From Caldilineaceae bacterium (GTDB taxonomy: Bacteria; Chloroflexota; Anaerolineae; Caldilineales; Caldilineaceae), in contig JAJDZJ010000170.1 in assembly GCA_022824685.1 (NCBI GenBank), positions 1 to 64,000 on the forward strand: 64,000 nt of DNA. The letters are read 5' to 3'. Below are positions 1-9,732 of this stretch, piece by piece. The notes beneath the pieces are model-generated. The model made no database searches and was not told the origin of the DNA. It saw only the letters and a program-made list of their open reading frames with translations. Both the position numbers and the translations under genes were made by a program. Position 1 is the stretch's first letter, and each line of letters opens with the position of its first letter.

Positions 1-445
1 CGGGTATAACGTGCCGCCCAGCGCAGTCTGGCAGAGCGCGTGTGAGGCCATCCAACAGACCGGCAACCAGCACTTCAACGGCGCTTGCGACAATCCCCAT
101 CACTCATGGAGCTTCCGCAGCACGATGGAAGGCTACCGGAATCTGGCGCTTCGCTACGGGGCCGGAAATATCCCAATCTGGCCGACCGAGTTTGGCTGGG
201 CCGCGGGCGGCGCCTTTGACCCACGCTACGGATACGCCAACGACAACGACTTCGATGAGCAGGCCCGGTGGACCGTTGAAGCCTTCCAGATGATGCGTAA
301 CTGGGGTTGGGTCGGTCCTGCCTTCCTGTGGAACCTGAACTTCCGCGTCGTCGCAGACGGCACTGAAAAGGCGCAGTGGGGAATCGTCCGCAACGACTGG
401 AGCCCCTTGCCCATCTTCCACGCGCTGAGAAACATGCCAAAGTAG
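1..445 (+). CDS. C-terminal part of a glycoside hydrolase-like (TIM-barrel cellulase/GH39-like) protein; 5' end outside window
   Basis: ORF 11..445 with '[14 protein letters not shown]...[13 protein letters not shown]' typical of the clan GH-A C-terminal half; open at the window edge. Confidence 0.6.
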   Translation, partial: GYNVPPSAVWQSACEAIQQTGNQHFNGACDNPHHSWSFRSTMEGYRNLALRYGAGNIPIWPTEFGWAAGGAFDPRYGYANDNDFDEQARWTVEAFQMMRNWGWVGPAFLWNLNFRVVADGTEKAQWGIVRNDWSPLPIFHALRNMPK

Positions 446-467
446 GAAGGGATACTGCGATCGTACG

Positions 468-887
468 ATGTTCAACACTGACATGAGCCTCGCTGCCATC
501 AATCAGATGAGCGAGCGAACGCTAGCCGCCAACCTCGGTATCGAGTTTACCGAGGTTGGCGCTGACTTTATCTGCGCCCGAATGCCCGTGGACAGCCGCA
601 CCCTGCAGCCCTTTGGCCTGCTGCACGGCGGCGCCTCGATTGCGCTGGCTGAAACGATGGGCAGCGTGGCCTCAACCGCGCTGATTGACCTTTCCACCCA
701 GGCAGCCGTCGGGCTGGACATCAATGGCAACCATCTCCGCACCGTTCGGGACGGCTACGTCTTCGGCACCGTCCGTCCGCTCCACGTCGGGCGGAGGACC
801 CACGTGTGGGAGATACGAATTGAAGATGGAGAAGGGCGCCTGGTGAATATCAGCCGCCTGACGATGATGATTATCAAGCGGACCTGA
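468..887 (+). CDS. PaaI-family hotdog-fold thioesterase
   Basis: 'LLHGGASIALAETMGSVAS' hotdog motif, 139 aa. Confidence 0.85.
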   Translation: MFNTDMSLAAINQMSERTLAANLGIEFTEVGADFICARMPVDSRTLQPFGLLHGGASIALAETMGSVASTALIDLSTQAAVGLDINGNHLRTVRDGYVFGTVRPLHVGRRTHVWEIRIEDGEGRLVNISRLTMMIIKRT

Positions 888-1017
888 CCGCTGTCCTTGT
901 GGCCGGGCGCCGCCGCGGCCACCAAAAATCCTTGCCGGCGCCTGGGAGTCGTCTGTGTCCTCCCGGCGGCCCGCGCAAACATTTCGCGGCGAACCCTCGC
1001 AATACGCCCGTCCGCCT

Positions 1018-1566
1018 ATGACAACTCTAGAGATTGTTACCATCTGGGAGGAAGACAGCGAAATACTGAGGGAGCCGGCGAAGCGGGTCCGGACATTCGA
1101 CCGCCGGCTGCACCAGCTCCTGGATAATATGGTAGAAACCATGCGCGAGGGCCAGGGCGTCGGGCTGGCAGCGCCTCAAATCGGGCTGAACCAACGGATC
1201 TTCGTCATCGAATATCCAGAAGATCCCGAACTGCCAGAAGAGACGATGCAGCGCTATGAGTTGATCAACGCGGAAATCGTCAAGGCCAAGGGGGCCGAAA
1301 TCGGCCAGGAAGGCTGCTTAAGTCTGCCCGGTCTGGCTGCCGACGTGGAACGGGCGACCTACGTGCTTGTCAAGGCCCAGGACCGCAACGGCAAATCCCG
1401 GCGAATCAAGGCCTATGACTGGCTGGCGCGTATCATCCAACATGAGATCGATCACCTGAGCGGTGTCCTGATGGTTGACCGAGCGGAGCAAGTCTACAAA
1501 GTGGAGGAGCAGGAGGACGGTGAAGTGGAACTGGTCCCCATTGAGTTGGTCCTCGCATCGACCTGA
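1018..1566 (+). CDS. def: peptide deformylase
   Basis: Motifs GVGLAAPQIG, EGCLSLPG and QHEIDHLSGVLMVDR; likely start at internal ATG 1018 (MTTLEIVTIW). Confidence 0.95.
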   Translation: MTTLEIVTIWEEDSEILREPAKRVRTFDRRLHQLLDNMVETMREGQGVGLAAPQIGLNQRIFVIEYPEDPELPEETMQRYELINAEIVKAKGAEIGQEGCLSLPGLAADVERATYVLVKAQDRNGKSRRIKAYDWLARIIQHEIDHLSGVLMVDRAEQVYKVEEQEDGEVELVPIELVLAST

Positions 1567-1591
1567 CACAGTAAACGAACGTCAAAAAGAC

Positions 1592-1628
1592 GGGCCCCGC
1601 AGCAGTTTGCCGCGGGGCCCCTTTTTTT
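1592..1628 (+). terminator. Rho-independent terminator after def
   Basis: GGGCCCCGC...GCGGGGCCC stem followed by CTTTTTTT. Confidence 0.9.
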
Positions 1629-1665
1629 CAATGCCAGGTTTTTCGCCGGCGAACGGGCGCGAATT

Positions 1666-2349
1666 CTAGTTCACGTGGTGGTCGATGCCCTCGTATCGTT
1701 CGATAAAGGCTCGGATGCGTCCCGCGTCAAAGCTGTCGAACTTGTCGAGCCTTTGCCACGCAGTCAATGCGATTCTCGACTCCATGTCCTTGTGCGCAGA
1801 CTGCGAGCCAAACCCAATCCAGTTCGGGTCATTGGGCATCATTAGTACGTGACGGCCAGCTTCAATGTAAGGCCGGACGACCTCCGCCAGTTGTTCCCTC
1901 AGCTCCGGACAGCCGTCCTCACATTGGTAGTAGACGATGACCCCGCCATCTTCCATGTTATGCACCACCTGTTCGTAGCGGATCGGTTCATCATAGATGT
2001 CCCAGGGAGCGAGGCCCGGGTAATGGGGTCCGGACGTTGGAGGCGTCGTGTTGTACTCGATCGGAGATGCGCTTCCCTGCTGGATGTGGGTATTGCCTTG
2101 CGTGGGCCAGACCTCCTCGTCCCCGACCGGCGCCGTGTTGCGGATGTTCAGGTATATGACCAGGGCCACGATGGCAACAAGCGCGGCAGCCCCGCCATAA
2201 ACATAGAGATTCTGCCTGAATCGCCGGCGAGCCGCTATCTCCTTCAACTCCTGTCGCGAGGGCCGGGCCAGCCGGCCGTGCTGTTCCCTCTGTGAGTGGC
2301 GGCCGCCCTGCCGTCTGGTCTTTTTTCTGGACTTTGCTCTGGTTGCCAT
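1666..2349 (-). CDS. DUF3105-domain membrane-anchored protein
   Basis: N-terminal TM plus 'PTSGPHYPGLAPWDIYDEPIRYEQVVHNMEDGGVIVYYQC'; ATG at 2349 overlaps upstream stop (TAATG). Confidence 0.75.
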   Translation of the reverse strand: MATRAKSRKKTRRQGGRHSQREQHGRLARPSRQELKEIAARRRFRQNLYVYGGAAALVAIVALVIYLNIRNTAPVGDEEVWPTQGNTHIQQGSASPIEYNTTPPTSGPHYPGLAPWDIYDEPIRYEQVVHNMEDGGVIVYYQCEDGCPELREQLAEVVRPYIEAGRHVLMMPNDPNWIGFGSQSAHKDMESRIALTAWQRLDKFDSFDAGRIRAFIERYEGIDHHVN

Positions 2350-3101
2350 TAGTTGTGAACCCACACTAACGTAGCGTCACTCTCTGTCGTCCGTATCCAC
2401 CCCCCTGCCCCATTCCATTCAGGGAATGCCCAGAGGAAGAGCCACTCGGCATCTTCGATCGTCAGATTCACGCAGCCGTGGCTCATGGGTGTGCCGAAAT
2501 TGTCGTGCCAGTATGTCCCGTGCAGGGCATATTCTCCGTAAAAGTACTGCACCCACTGCACATTTGGCAAACTGTAGAAGGTGCCGGCAGCCACGTCGCC
2601 GCCCGACATTGTCTGCGACGGGGTCCTGGCCCACATGCGAAACACGCCCGTAACCGTGGGATAAATCCGGATTCCTGAAGAGATCAGGAACTGATTTACC
2701 AGTTGGTCTCCATCCCAAGCATACAGCATCTGCTCGTCCAGGTTCACCTCAATCCATCTGTCACCCTCGATGCGAGCCCTGGTCACATCGAGATGCAGTT
2801 CGGTTGAGCCGTTGAAAGAGACCGCAAAGTCAACTGCTTCCTCTATTTGAGGCTGCCGACTCGGGGTCTCAAGCAGCGCCTCCCGCTCCTGCCGTATGCG
2901 CGGGAGGTCCAACGTCGCGCCTGAAAAGGGAATGGGCGGCAGCAAGTCCAGCCCATCTTGTGAACCCTCAAGGGTCGGTAACTGGGGAAGAGGCTCAAGC
3001 GGCTCTGCGGCATTTGCTGTATTGGGGGACCCAAATATAAGCAGACACAGCCCGCAGAGTAGACCCAGCGCGAGAGATAGTATCCGTGTTTTCGCCATCA
3101 T
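2349..3101 (-). CDS. L,D-transpeptidase (YkuD domain), secreted
   Basis: Signal peptide; 'HGTYWHDNFGTPMSHGCVNLTIEDAEWLF' catalytic motif. Confidence 0.9.
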   Translation of the reverse strand: MMAKTRILSLALGLLCGLCLLIFGSPNTANAAEPLEPLPQLPTLEGSQDGLDLLPPIPFSGATLDLPRIRQEREALLETPSRQPQIEEAVDFAVSFNGSTELHLDVTRARIEGDRWIEVNLDEQMLYAWDGDQLVNQFLISSGIRIYPTVTGVFRMWARTPSQTMSGGDVAAGTFYSLPNVQWVQYFYGEYALHGTYWHDNFGTPMSHGCVNLTIEDAEWLFLWAFPEWNGAGGWIRTTESDATLVWVHN

Positions 3102-3140
3102 GGTCAGGCTCCCCTCAGGAATAGGCGCAGGCGCCGGTTC

Positions 3141-4511
3141 TTACTGGTGAACCAGTACCAATGTACCAGGATTGGCGGAAGTGCTGAACAGATAGTCGTC
3201 ACCGTATACCGTGGGAGACGTCCAGTCGAACAGCCACTTGGCGTCCTCTTTCGTCAAATTCACGCAACCTCGGCTCATGGGCGTTCCGAAGTTGTTGTGC
3301 CAATACGTGCCATGGAACCCGTAGCCCCTGTGGAAAAACTGTACGTCCGGGACATCTTTCAAGTGATAGTAGGTGCCTGCGGCACGACTGCCTCCGCTCA
3401 TGTCTTGCATGGCGATTTTGGCCCAGATTCGGAATGTGCCCGTGACCGTCGGCGTGCTGCCAACGCCGGAAGAGATGACAAACGCCTTTACAGGATTTGT
3501 GCCCTCATAGGCGACAGCTAACTGTTCGTTCAGGTCAACCTCAATCCATCGCTCAGTTGAGGTTGGATACCGGGCCGGATTTAGCCTGTTCGGCAGATTC
3601 TCAAGTAACTCAAGCGCACTTCCCGAAGGAATTCGTAACGTCCGGCCAGGTTCAAGGGCACTGCGGTTTGTCAAACCATTCAGCCGGATAATGGCCGGAG
3701 CGCTTACGCCGTACTGGCCTGAAATGCTATCAAATGTCTCCCCTTCCTGCACCGTATGGCTTGTCGCCCCTGAATGCCCTGGCTGCAGCGCCGCGAAGGG
3801 TGGGGCCGGCTGCATTGCAGGGACCAGCGGCCCAGGTTCAGGGGCAGGTTGGGGCACAGGTTGCAGAGCAGGCGCAGACTGTCCAGGCACCAGCAATACC
3901 TGACCCACATAGAGCCAGTTCGCCGACGACAGGCCGTTCATCGACATGAGCTGTGAAAGACTGATGCCGTGCCGCCTGGCAAGACGGGCAAGAGAGTCGC
4001 CGGGACGTACGGTGTAGCGCTGTCCGTTCCCTAAATTTGCGGCGCCAGCATCCGAAATTGAAGCAGGCGCGATCTGAACAGGCGCCGGCGAAGTGGGCAG
4101 ACGCAAGACCTGGCCCCGATACAGCCAGCGCAATGGAGACATGCCGTTAAACTGCGCAAGCTCCCTCACGTTAAATCCAAAACGATTGGCTATCTTGGTC
4201 AGAGAGTCGCCCCACTGCACAACATACACTTCACTGTTTCCCGCAACCTGCGGGGCACCAGCGACAGCGTCTCCTGAATCGATCAGAAGCCGCTGGCCAT
4301 ACCAGACGAAATTGGCGTCATTAAGACTGTTAAGTTGCAGCAACTCTGAGACCGAAGTGCCGTACTGTTGGGCAATCTGACTCAAGGTCTCACCTGGCTT
4401 GACTATGTGCACCTCGTAGGCAGATGCCTCCTGGATGCTTGAAATGGCGCCAATGCCGGCCAACAAGATTGCCAGTGTCCCTCGAATAAGGGGTGTCAAA
4501 AGCCGTCTCAT
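3141..4511 (-). CDS. Multi-LysM L,D-transpeptidase
   Basis: Four LysM-like repeats (e.g. 'HIVKPGETLSQIAQQYGTSVSELLQLNSL') then YkuD motif 'HGTYWHNNFGTPMSRGCVNLT'. Confidence 0.92.
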   Translation of the reverse strand: MRRLLTPLIRGTLAILLAGIGAISSIQEASAYEVHIVKPGETLSQIAQQYGTSVSELLQLNSLNDANFVWYGQRLLIDSGDAVAGAPQVAGNSEVYVVQWGDSLTKIANRFGFNVRELAQFNGMSPLRWLYRGQVLRLPTSPAPVQIAPASISDAGAANLGNGQRYTVRPGDSLARLARRHGISLSQLMSMNGLSSANWLYVGQVLLVPGQSAPALQPVPQPAPEPGPLVPAMQPAPPFAALQPGHSGATSHTVQEGETFDSISGQYGVSAPAIIRLNGLTNRSALEPGRTLRIPSGSALELLENLPNRLNPARYPTSTERWIEVDLNEQLAVAYEGTNPVKAFVISSGVGSTPTVTGTFRIWAKIAMQDMSGGSRAAGTYYHLKDVPDVQFFHRGYGFHGTYWHNNFGTPMSRGCVNLTKEDAKWLFDWTSPTVYGDDYLFSTSANPGTLVLVHQ

Positions 4512-4900
4512 CCCACACCTCTTTTGCTTGTGATTGCAATCTGGATAAATTCTCCGTACTTGCCGCTGAATCTGACGACAGAGTCTCAGCGGCTAAGCAT
4601 TCCAACCACAAGCTAAGACGGCATGACAGGCAGTTCTGTTCCCTCCCTCGACCCTGAGCTAGCTGAGCGAATCGCGAACAGCACAAAGATAACCGAAAAG
4701 CGCTAAGCCTACAATTCTCATTCAGGCTTGCCGGGAGGCAGGCAATCTGAGAAAAACCTGCGGAAAAGGAGACAGGTTTGCGGGCGGATCCCGTCGTGCC
4801 GCAAGTTACCGGTCGTGCTCCTCCCGCTCGACTCTTCCATCCTTCCGCAAACTCGAACTTTCTGGAATTTCTGTTGCGTTTCACTCCTTGTTTGGCCCCA

Positions 4901-4930
4901 TTGTTGCGGCATGAACTGTTATGCTACAAT
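4901..4930 (+). promoter_or_regulatory. Possible sigma-70-like promoter upstream of the class III aminotransferase
   Basis: TTGTTG-N18-TACAAT. Confidence 0.4.
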
Positions 4931-4971
4931 CCCCAAATCGTTATGTCGCGACTCCATGGAGGACCTCCTTG

Positions 4972-6351
4972 ATGTCTAAGTCAATCAGCGATACCGCCAG
5001 TTCGATCACCGAAACCTTCATTCAACGCACCACTGAGTCAGGGGCGTGGGATGCACGCGCCAAAAGGTCGATGCCCGGCGGAGACACCAGGGCGGCCTCC
5101 TACTATACACCGCATCCGGCCTATATGGCGCGCGGAGAAGGCTGCTTTCTATACGACAGAGACGAGAATGCGTATATCGACTTTCTCAACAACTACACCT
5201 CCCTGATCCATGGCCATGCCCATCCGGCCACCGTAAGCGCAATCCAGGAGCAGGCTGTACGCGGCACAGTGCTCGGTTCCGCGGCCGAAGCCACGGTTGA
5301 ACATGCGGAGATGCTTTGCGCCCGCGTTCCCAGTTTCGAAAGCGTTCGCTATTGTAACTCCGGCACAGAGGCAACCCTTCTGGCCATGCGTGCGGCGCGG
5401 GCTTACACCGGCAAGGATCTGATCGTAAAGATGGACGGCGGCTACCATGGCTCCCACGACTATGTGCAGGTAAATATCCAGTCGCAGACAGCGGAAGACG
5501 GACTGCCCCGCCGAACTCTTTCCAGCCGCGGCGTGCCCGAAGCGGTCCTGGAAGGCATGCTTGTCGCCCCCTTCAATGATCTTGACGCCCTGCAAGACCT
5601 GCTGCGCGCCAACAGCGGCAAGGTCGCCGGTATCATTCTCGAACCCGCCCTCGGCGCCGGCGGCGTGGAGCCCGAGGCGGGCTATCTGGCGGGCGTCAGA
5701 CAGTTGGCCGACTCCCATGACGCGCTCCTCATCTTTGATGAGATCATGACGTTTCGCCAGGATCTCGGTGGGTTTCAAGCTGCAGCCGGCGTTACCCCGG
5801 ACCTGACTTCAATCGCCAAGTTTATTGGTGGCGGCCTGCCCCTGGCCGCGTTTGGAGGCCGGGGAGAGATCATGGCGCCGTTCGATCCAACGCACCCGCA
5901 GACGATTCCCCACAACGGAACGTTTAACGGAAACAACATCACCATGGCCGCCGGCCTGGCAACCATGAAGGAGTTTGGGGCGGAACAGGTAGTCAGGATC
6001 AACGAACTGGGCCAGCGTCTCAGAAACGGGCTCAATTCCGCCTTCCAGTCGGCCGGCGTCAGGGTTCGAGCTGTGGGCTCAGGATCGATCATCCGCCTCC
6101 ACTGGCACGACGGCACGGCGCGAACAGCCAGCGATGCCGCGGCCGCGCAGGAAAAGGCGCAGGAGCTGCCCAAGCTGCTACACCTGGAGATGATGAACCG
6201 GGGCATCTTCAGCGCCCCAAGATGTCAGTTCGCCATCTCCACGCCAATGTCCGAGAACGAAGTCGACGCGGCCGTCGACGCCATGGCCCAGAGCCTGGAC
6301 ACTGTCAGGCCCTACGTCGAGAGTCATGTTCCCCACCTCGCGCACGGCTGA
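4972..6351 (+). CDS. Class III aminotransferase (glutamate-1-semialdehyde aminomutase-like)
   Basis: 'RSMPGGDTRAASYYTPHPAYMARGEGCFLYDRDENAYIDFLNNYTSLIHGHAHP', 'FDEIMTFR', 'SIAKFIGGGLPLAAFGG'. Confidence 0.88.
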   Translation: MSKSISDTASSITETFIQRTTESGAWDARAKRSMPGGDTRAASYYTPHPAYMARGEGCFLYDRDENAYIDFLNNYTSLIHGHAHPATVSAIQEQAVRGTVLGSAAEATVEHAEMLCARVPSFESVRYCNSGTEATLLAMRAARAYTGKDLIVKMDGGYHGSHDYVQVNIQSQTAEDGLPRRTLSSRGVPEAVLEGMLVAPFNDLDALQDLLRANSGKVAGIILEPALGAGGVEPEAGYLAGVRQLADSHDALLIFDEIMTFRQDLGGFQAAAGVTPDLTSIAKFIGGGLPLAAFGGRGEIMAPFDPTHPQTIPHNGTFNGNNITMAAGLATMKEFGAEQVVRINELGQRLRNGLNSAFQSAGVRVRAVGSGSIIRLHWHDGTARTASDAAAAQEKAQELPKLLHLEMMNRGIFSAPRCQFAISTPMSENEVDAAVDAMAQSLDTVRPYVESHVPHLAHG

Positions 6352-6462
6352 AATGGAAACTGACCGGATGACAACGCCTCGGCCTGACGCGTGCTGTCTG
6401 TTCCTTTACCTCCCGCTTTCCAGACAGCGCTTCTTCTGAAACTCTTCTCCACGGAGTCCCAT

Positions 6463-8049
6463 ATGGCGCCCACCACAGATACCCGACCCAACTTCGTCCT
6501 GATCCTCGTGGACGACATGGGCTTTTCCGATATCGGCTGCTATGGTTCGGAGATTCAAACGCCCAATCTGGACCGGATGGCACGCCACGGCATGCGGTTC
6601 TCCCAGATGTACAACTATGCCCGTTGCTGCCCCACACGAGCCTGCCTCCTCACCGGCGCCTATCCTCACCAGGCCGGCATCGGCCACATGATGGAGAACA
6701 CCGGCTCGCCAGCCTACCAGGGATTCCTGCGCGACGACGTCGTTACCATCGCCGAAGCGCTCAAATGCGGAGGATACCGCACGTACATGTCAGGCAAGTG
6801 GCATGTGGGCGGCGCCTACGATCCAACCCGGCCGGACAGCTGGCGCCCCGGCGAACGAGAACACCCGACCCCTCGGCAACGTGGATTTGACCGCTATTAT
6901 GGGACCCTGGACGGCGCCGGCAGCTTCTTCGCCCCTCATGCGCTAATGAAGGACGATTCCTTCGTCCAAGCCGGCGCGGATCAGGAAGGCTTCTACTACA
7001 CCGACGCGATCAGCGAACAGGCCGTGGAGATGATCGAAGAGGCTGCGGACTGTAACGACCCCTTCTTTCTCTATGTGGCCTATACGGCGCCCCACTGGCC
7101 GCTTCACGCTCTGCCTCAGGACATCGCGAAATATGAAGGCCTCTATCGAAGTGGTGGCTGGGACGCGCTGCGCACAGCACGGCATGAGGAACTGAAAGGG
7201 ATGGGATTGCTCGATAGCCGCTGGCCTATCTCGCCCCGCGACAACGCCGCGCCCCCTTGGGAACAGGCCGGCAACAGAGATTGGGAAGACATGCGCATGG
7301 CCGTCTACGCGGCGCAGGTTGACCGGATGGACCAGGGAGTCGGGCGTATCCTCGCCGCCCTGGAAGCAGCAAGTCTCGACGAAAACACACTGATTCTGTT
7401 CCTCTCAGACAACGGAGGGTGCGCTGAATTCCTCTCGGAAAACGGCTGGGTGGACCGTTACAGCGACTGGACGCCCGATGGCCGGCCGATGACTGTCGGG
7501 AACGACCCTACTCTCGCTCCCGGCGGCCCTCATACCTTTATGAGCTATGACCTCCCGTGGGCAAACGCGTCCAATGCCCCCTTCCGGCTGTACAAGCATT
7601 GGGTCCACGAGGGCGGCATTTCGACGCCAATGGTCGCCTACTGGCCCGCGTCGATTCAGGCCAACCAGATCGTGCATGAGGCATGTCACATCGTCGACGT
7701 CATGCCGACATTCCTTGAGGCCGCCGGCGTGGCGCATCCTGCCGAATACAATGGAAGGCCTGTCTTGCCGCTGGAGGGAGAGAGCTTTCTGCCGCTGATT
7801 CAAGGCAGACGTTGGAGCCGCCAAAGCCATATCTTCTGGGAACACGAAGGCAATCGGGCCGTCCGCCTGGGACAATGGAAGCTTGTCAGCAAACACGGTG
7901 ACCCGTGGGAGCTCTACGACATGCAGGAAGACCGCACCGAGCTGAACAACCTGAGCGAAAAAAACCGGCCCAAGGTGGAAGAGTTCGCCGAACTCTATCA
8001 CGCCTGGGCCGGACGGGTCGGTGTAAAGCCCTGGCCTTTACGCCACTGA
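6463..8049 (+). CDS. Arylsulfatase (sulfatase family)
   Basis: 'RPNFVLILVDDMGFSDIGCYG' and formylglycine-type motif 'CCPTRACLLTG'. Confidence 0.92.
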   Translation: MAPTTDTRPNFVLILVDDMGFSDIGCYGSEIQTPNLDRMARHGMRFSQMYNYARCCPTRACLLTGAYPHQAGIGHMMENTGSPAYQGFLRDDVVTIAEALKCGGYRTYMSGKWHVGGAYDPTRPDSWRPGEREHPTPRQRGFDRYYGTLDGAGSFFAPHALMKDDSFVQAGADQEGFYYTDAISEQAVEMIEEAADCNDPFFLYVAYTAPHWPLHALPQDIAKYEGLYRSGGWDALRTARHEELKGMGLLDSRWPISPRDNAAPPWEQAGNRDWEDMRMAVYAAQVDRMDQGVGRILAALEAASLDENTLILFLSDNGGCAEFLSENGWVDRYSDWTPDGRPMTVGNDPTLAPGGPHTFMSYDLPWANASNAPFRLYKHWVHEGGISTPMVAYWPASIQANQIVHEACHIVDVMPTFLEAAGVAHPAEYNGRPVLPLEGESFLPLIQGRRWSRQSHIFWEHEGNRAVRLGQWKLVSKHGDPWELYDMQEDRTELNNLSEKNRPKVEEFAELYHAWAGRVGVKPWPLRH

Positions 8050-8086
8050 GTGACGAGGCCAACCAGCGGATCCCAGGACAGTATCC

Positions 8087-8839
8087 TCACTGTGACAACA
8101 GGTGAACCTGCCTGCCGTCTTCTGCCTGGATGTCATAGAAGCAACGTTCCGGCGGCGTTTTGGCCCGGATCCAGGACAGGAGCGCCGGTTCCTCAACTCT
8201 GCCCCAGACTGTGATGGTGTAATCGGTCTGCATCAAGAGCTCCTCGAGGCGCGGCCAGACGCTGCGCAGGTAACCGGCATGGAAACAGAGGGAAATGGCT
8301 GCCCCGACACCGGCCAGCGCTCCGTGCATCGCGGCAAGCATCTCCTCCGTGTAGCCGATCCTGTCGCCCGTTTCAACCGTCCAACCCACCGATAGAAAGG
8401 CCTGGGGCAGAAGATTGTTGCACAGGTCGATGAATTCCTTGGGATTGAAAATGGGCGGCTCCCCGCCGGGACCGGGTAAGATGTCTGCGTTCGCGCACAG
8501 CGGAATCCTGTCAGCGGCAATTCGTTTCGCATAGCTAAGGCAAGGGGCGACCGCGTCCGGCGACTTGAAGTCAAGTTTCGCCCCCTTTCCCGCGGCAACT
8601 GTGAAGTCGAGCCACCTTTCAAAACTCAGGTCGCTCTCCATGATCGGAGGGTGGGCCATGATTGTCTCGTCCCCGACCACCGATATGTCACCTTCAATGA
8701 AATGGACGTTGGGATCCGATAGAGCCGCCTTCAGAGCCTGCAAGCGATTTGCGCCGTGTACCCAACCCACTTCTCCCGGACATTCCACACCCAGAGGCTC
8801 CACGAATGGCAACCACCTGGCTGCATGAGCAACCTTCAT
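8087..8839 (-). CDS. Menorin/FAM151 (DUF2181)-like protein
   Basis: 'WVHGANRLQALKAALSDPNVHFIEGDISVVGDETIMAHPPIMESDLSFERWLDF...GAKLDFKS' resembles FAM151/Menorin pattern. Confidence 0.65.
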   Translation of the reverse strand: MKVAHAARWLPFVEPLGVECPGEVGWVHGANRLQALKAALSDPNVHFIEGDISVVGDETIMAHPPIMESDLSFERWLDFTVAAGKGAKLDFKSPDAVAPCLSYAKRIAADRIPLCANADILPGPGGEPPIFNPKEFIDLCNNLLPQAFLSVGWTVETGDRIGYTEEMLAAMHGALAGVGAAISLCFHAGYLRSVWPRLEELLMQTDYTITVWGRVEEPALLSWIRAKTPPERCFYDIQAEDGRQVHLLSQ

Positions 8840-8863
8840 CTCAGTATTCCCGTTCAGTCCTGG

Positions 8864-9343
8864 TTATGGAGCTGACATCTCGTAAAGGGGATCGGTTGCA
8901 GCCCTGGAAAGCGGGGCGGCCAACTCGCGCGTATAGTGGATGAGGGCATCCATCGCCGCGGCAAAGAGGGCAAAGGACAGTTCGGCCATCGGCAGGTCCG
9001 CCAGGAGGGAGACGTCGCCCTCACTGTCTATGGCAAATCGTACCAGGCGCACCGACCGGTTGAGTTGCAGCAGCAGAGAAGCCAACTTTGCGCTGCACGC
9101 CAACGTCGGCGGAGGTGTCAGCGGGGTTACGGCAAAGTGCAGCCAGTCCTCTCCCTCGGCCACGAATAGGTCGAACTCGTCATCCTGCTCGTCGGCGAAC
9201 GCGCTGCGCCAGATCCCCTCCTCGACCGTCTCGAAGCCCCACTCGTATCGGTCAAAAAACTCCGGAATGTCCACAGGTTTTCCAATTGCCGGTGCGTGCG
9301 CAACAGTACGCCCTTCGCCGCTACCCCCGTACCCGTTTGGCAA
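8864..9343 (-). CDS. YbjN / type III chaperone-like fold protein
   Basis: Acidic protein with '...EDWLHFAVTPL...LLQLNRSVRLVRFAIDSEGDVSLLADLP' YbjN-like pattern. Confidence 0.5.
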   Translation of the reverse strand: MPNGYGGSGEGRTVAHAPAIGKPVDIPEFFDRYEWGFETVEEGIWRSAFADEQDDEFDLFVAEGEDWLHFAVTPLTPPPTLACSAKLASLLLQLNRSVRLVRFAIDSEGDVSLLADLPMAELSFALFAAAMDALIHYTRELAAPLSRAATDPLYEMSAP

Positions 9344-9599
9344 AGTGCCGGAGACGAGAACGAGGATGATCGATCGCGAGCGAAACTTCCTCAGCGGTCA
9401 GTCCCGTTGCAGCCTCCAGGTCCATCATCGTGCGGAAGGAGGAGTCCTTCAATTCAATCAGCCGCTCTCTTTCAAATTCGCTCACTTTGTGACCGATGAG
9501 GGTTGCTTCCGTCTCCTCGAGAAGCATCCTCCGGCAGTCCAGGCAGATCCATGAGTGCCCGATAAGAATGAGGAAATCTCTAACCCTGCCGGTTGTCAT
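9321..9599 (-). CDS. Small hypothetical protein
   Basis: 92-aa ORF in the same direction, overlapping the next gene's start. Confidence 0.5.
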   Translation of the reverse strand: MTTGRVRDFLILIGHSWICLDCRRMLLEETEATLIGHKVSEFERERLIELKDSSFRTMMDLEAATGLTAEEVSLAIDHPRSRLRHFAKRVRG

Positions 9600-9732
9600 T
9601 CGAATTCTCCCGGTTCGTCCTTCGAACTTCCTGTTCTATTTGACGTGGCAGTAACGATGTACGCCCTGACCGACCGGGAAATGCCGCTTGCTAAGAAACG
9701 ACTCGACAGTTCTCGGCTAGAGACCGAGCAGA

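Noticed and set aside
4390-4884. 164-aa minus ORF upstream of the LysM transpeptidase
   Set aside because: Overlaps the real gene start out of frame; no hydrophobic or domain pattern; mostly upstream non-coding DNA
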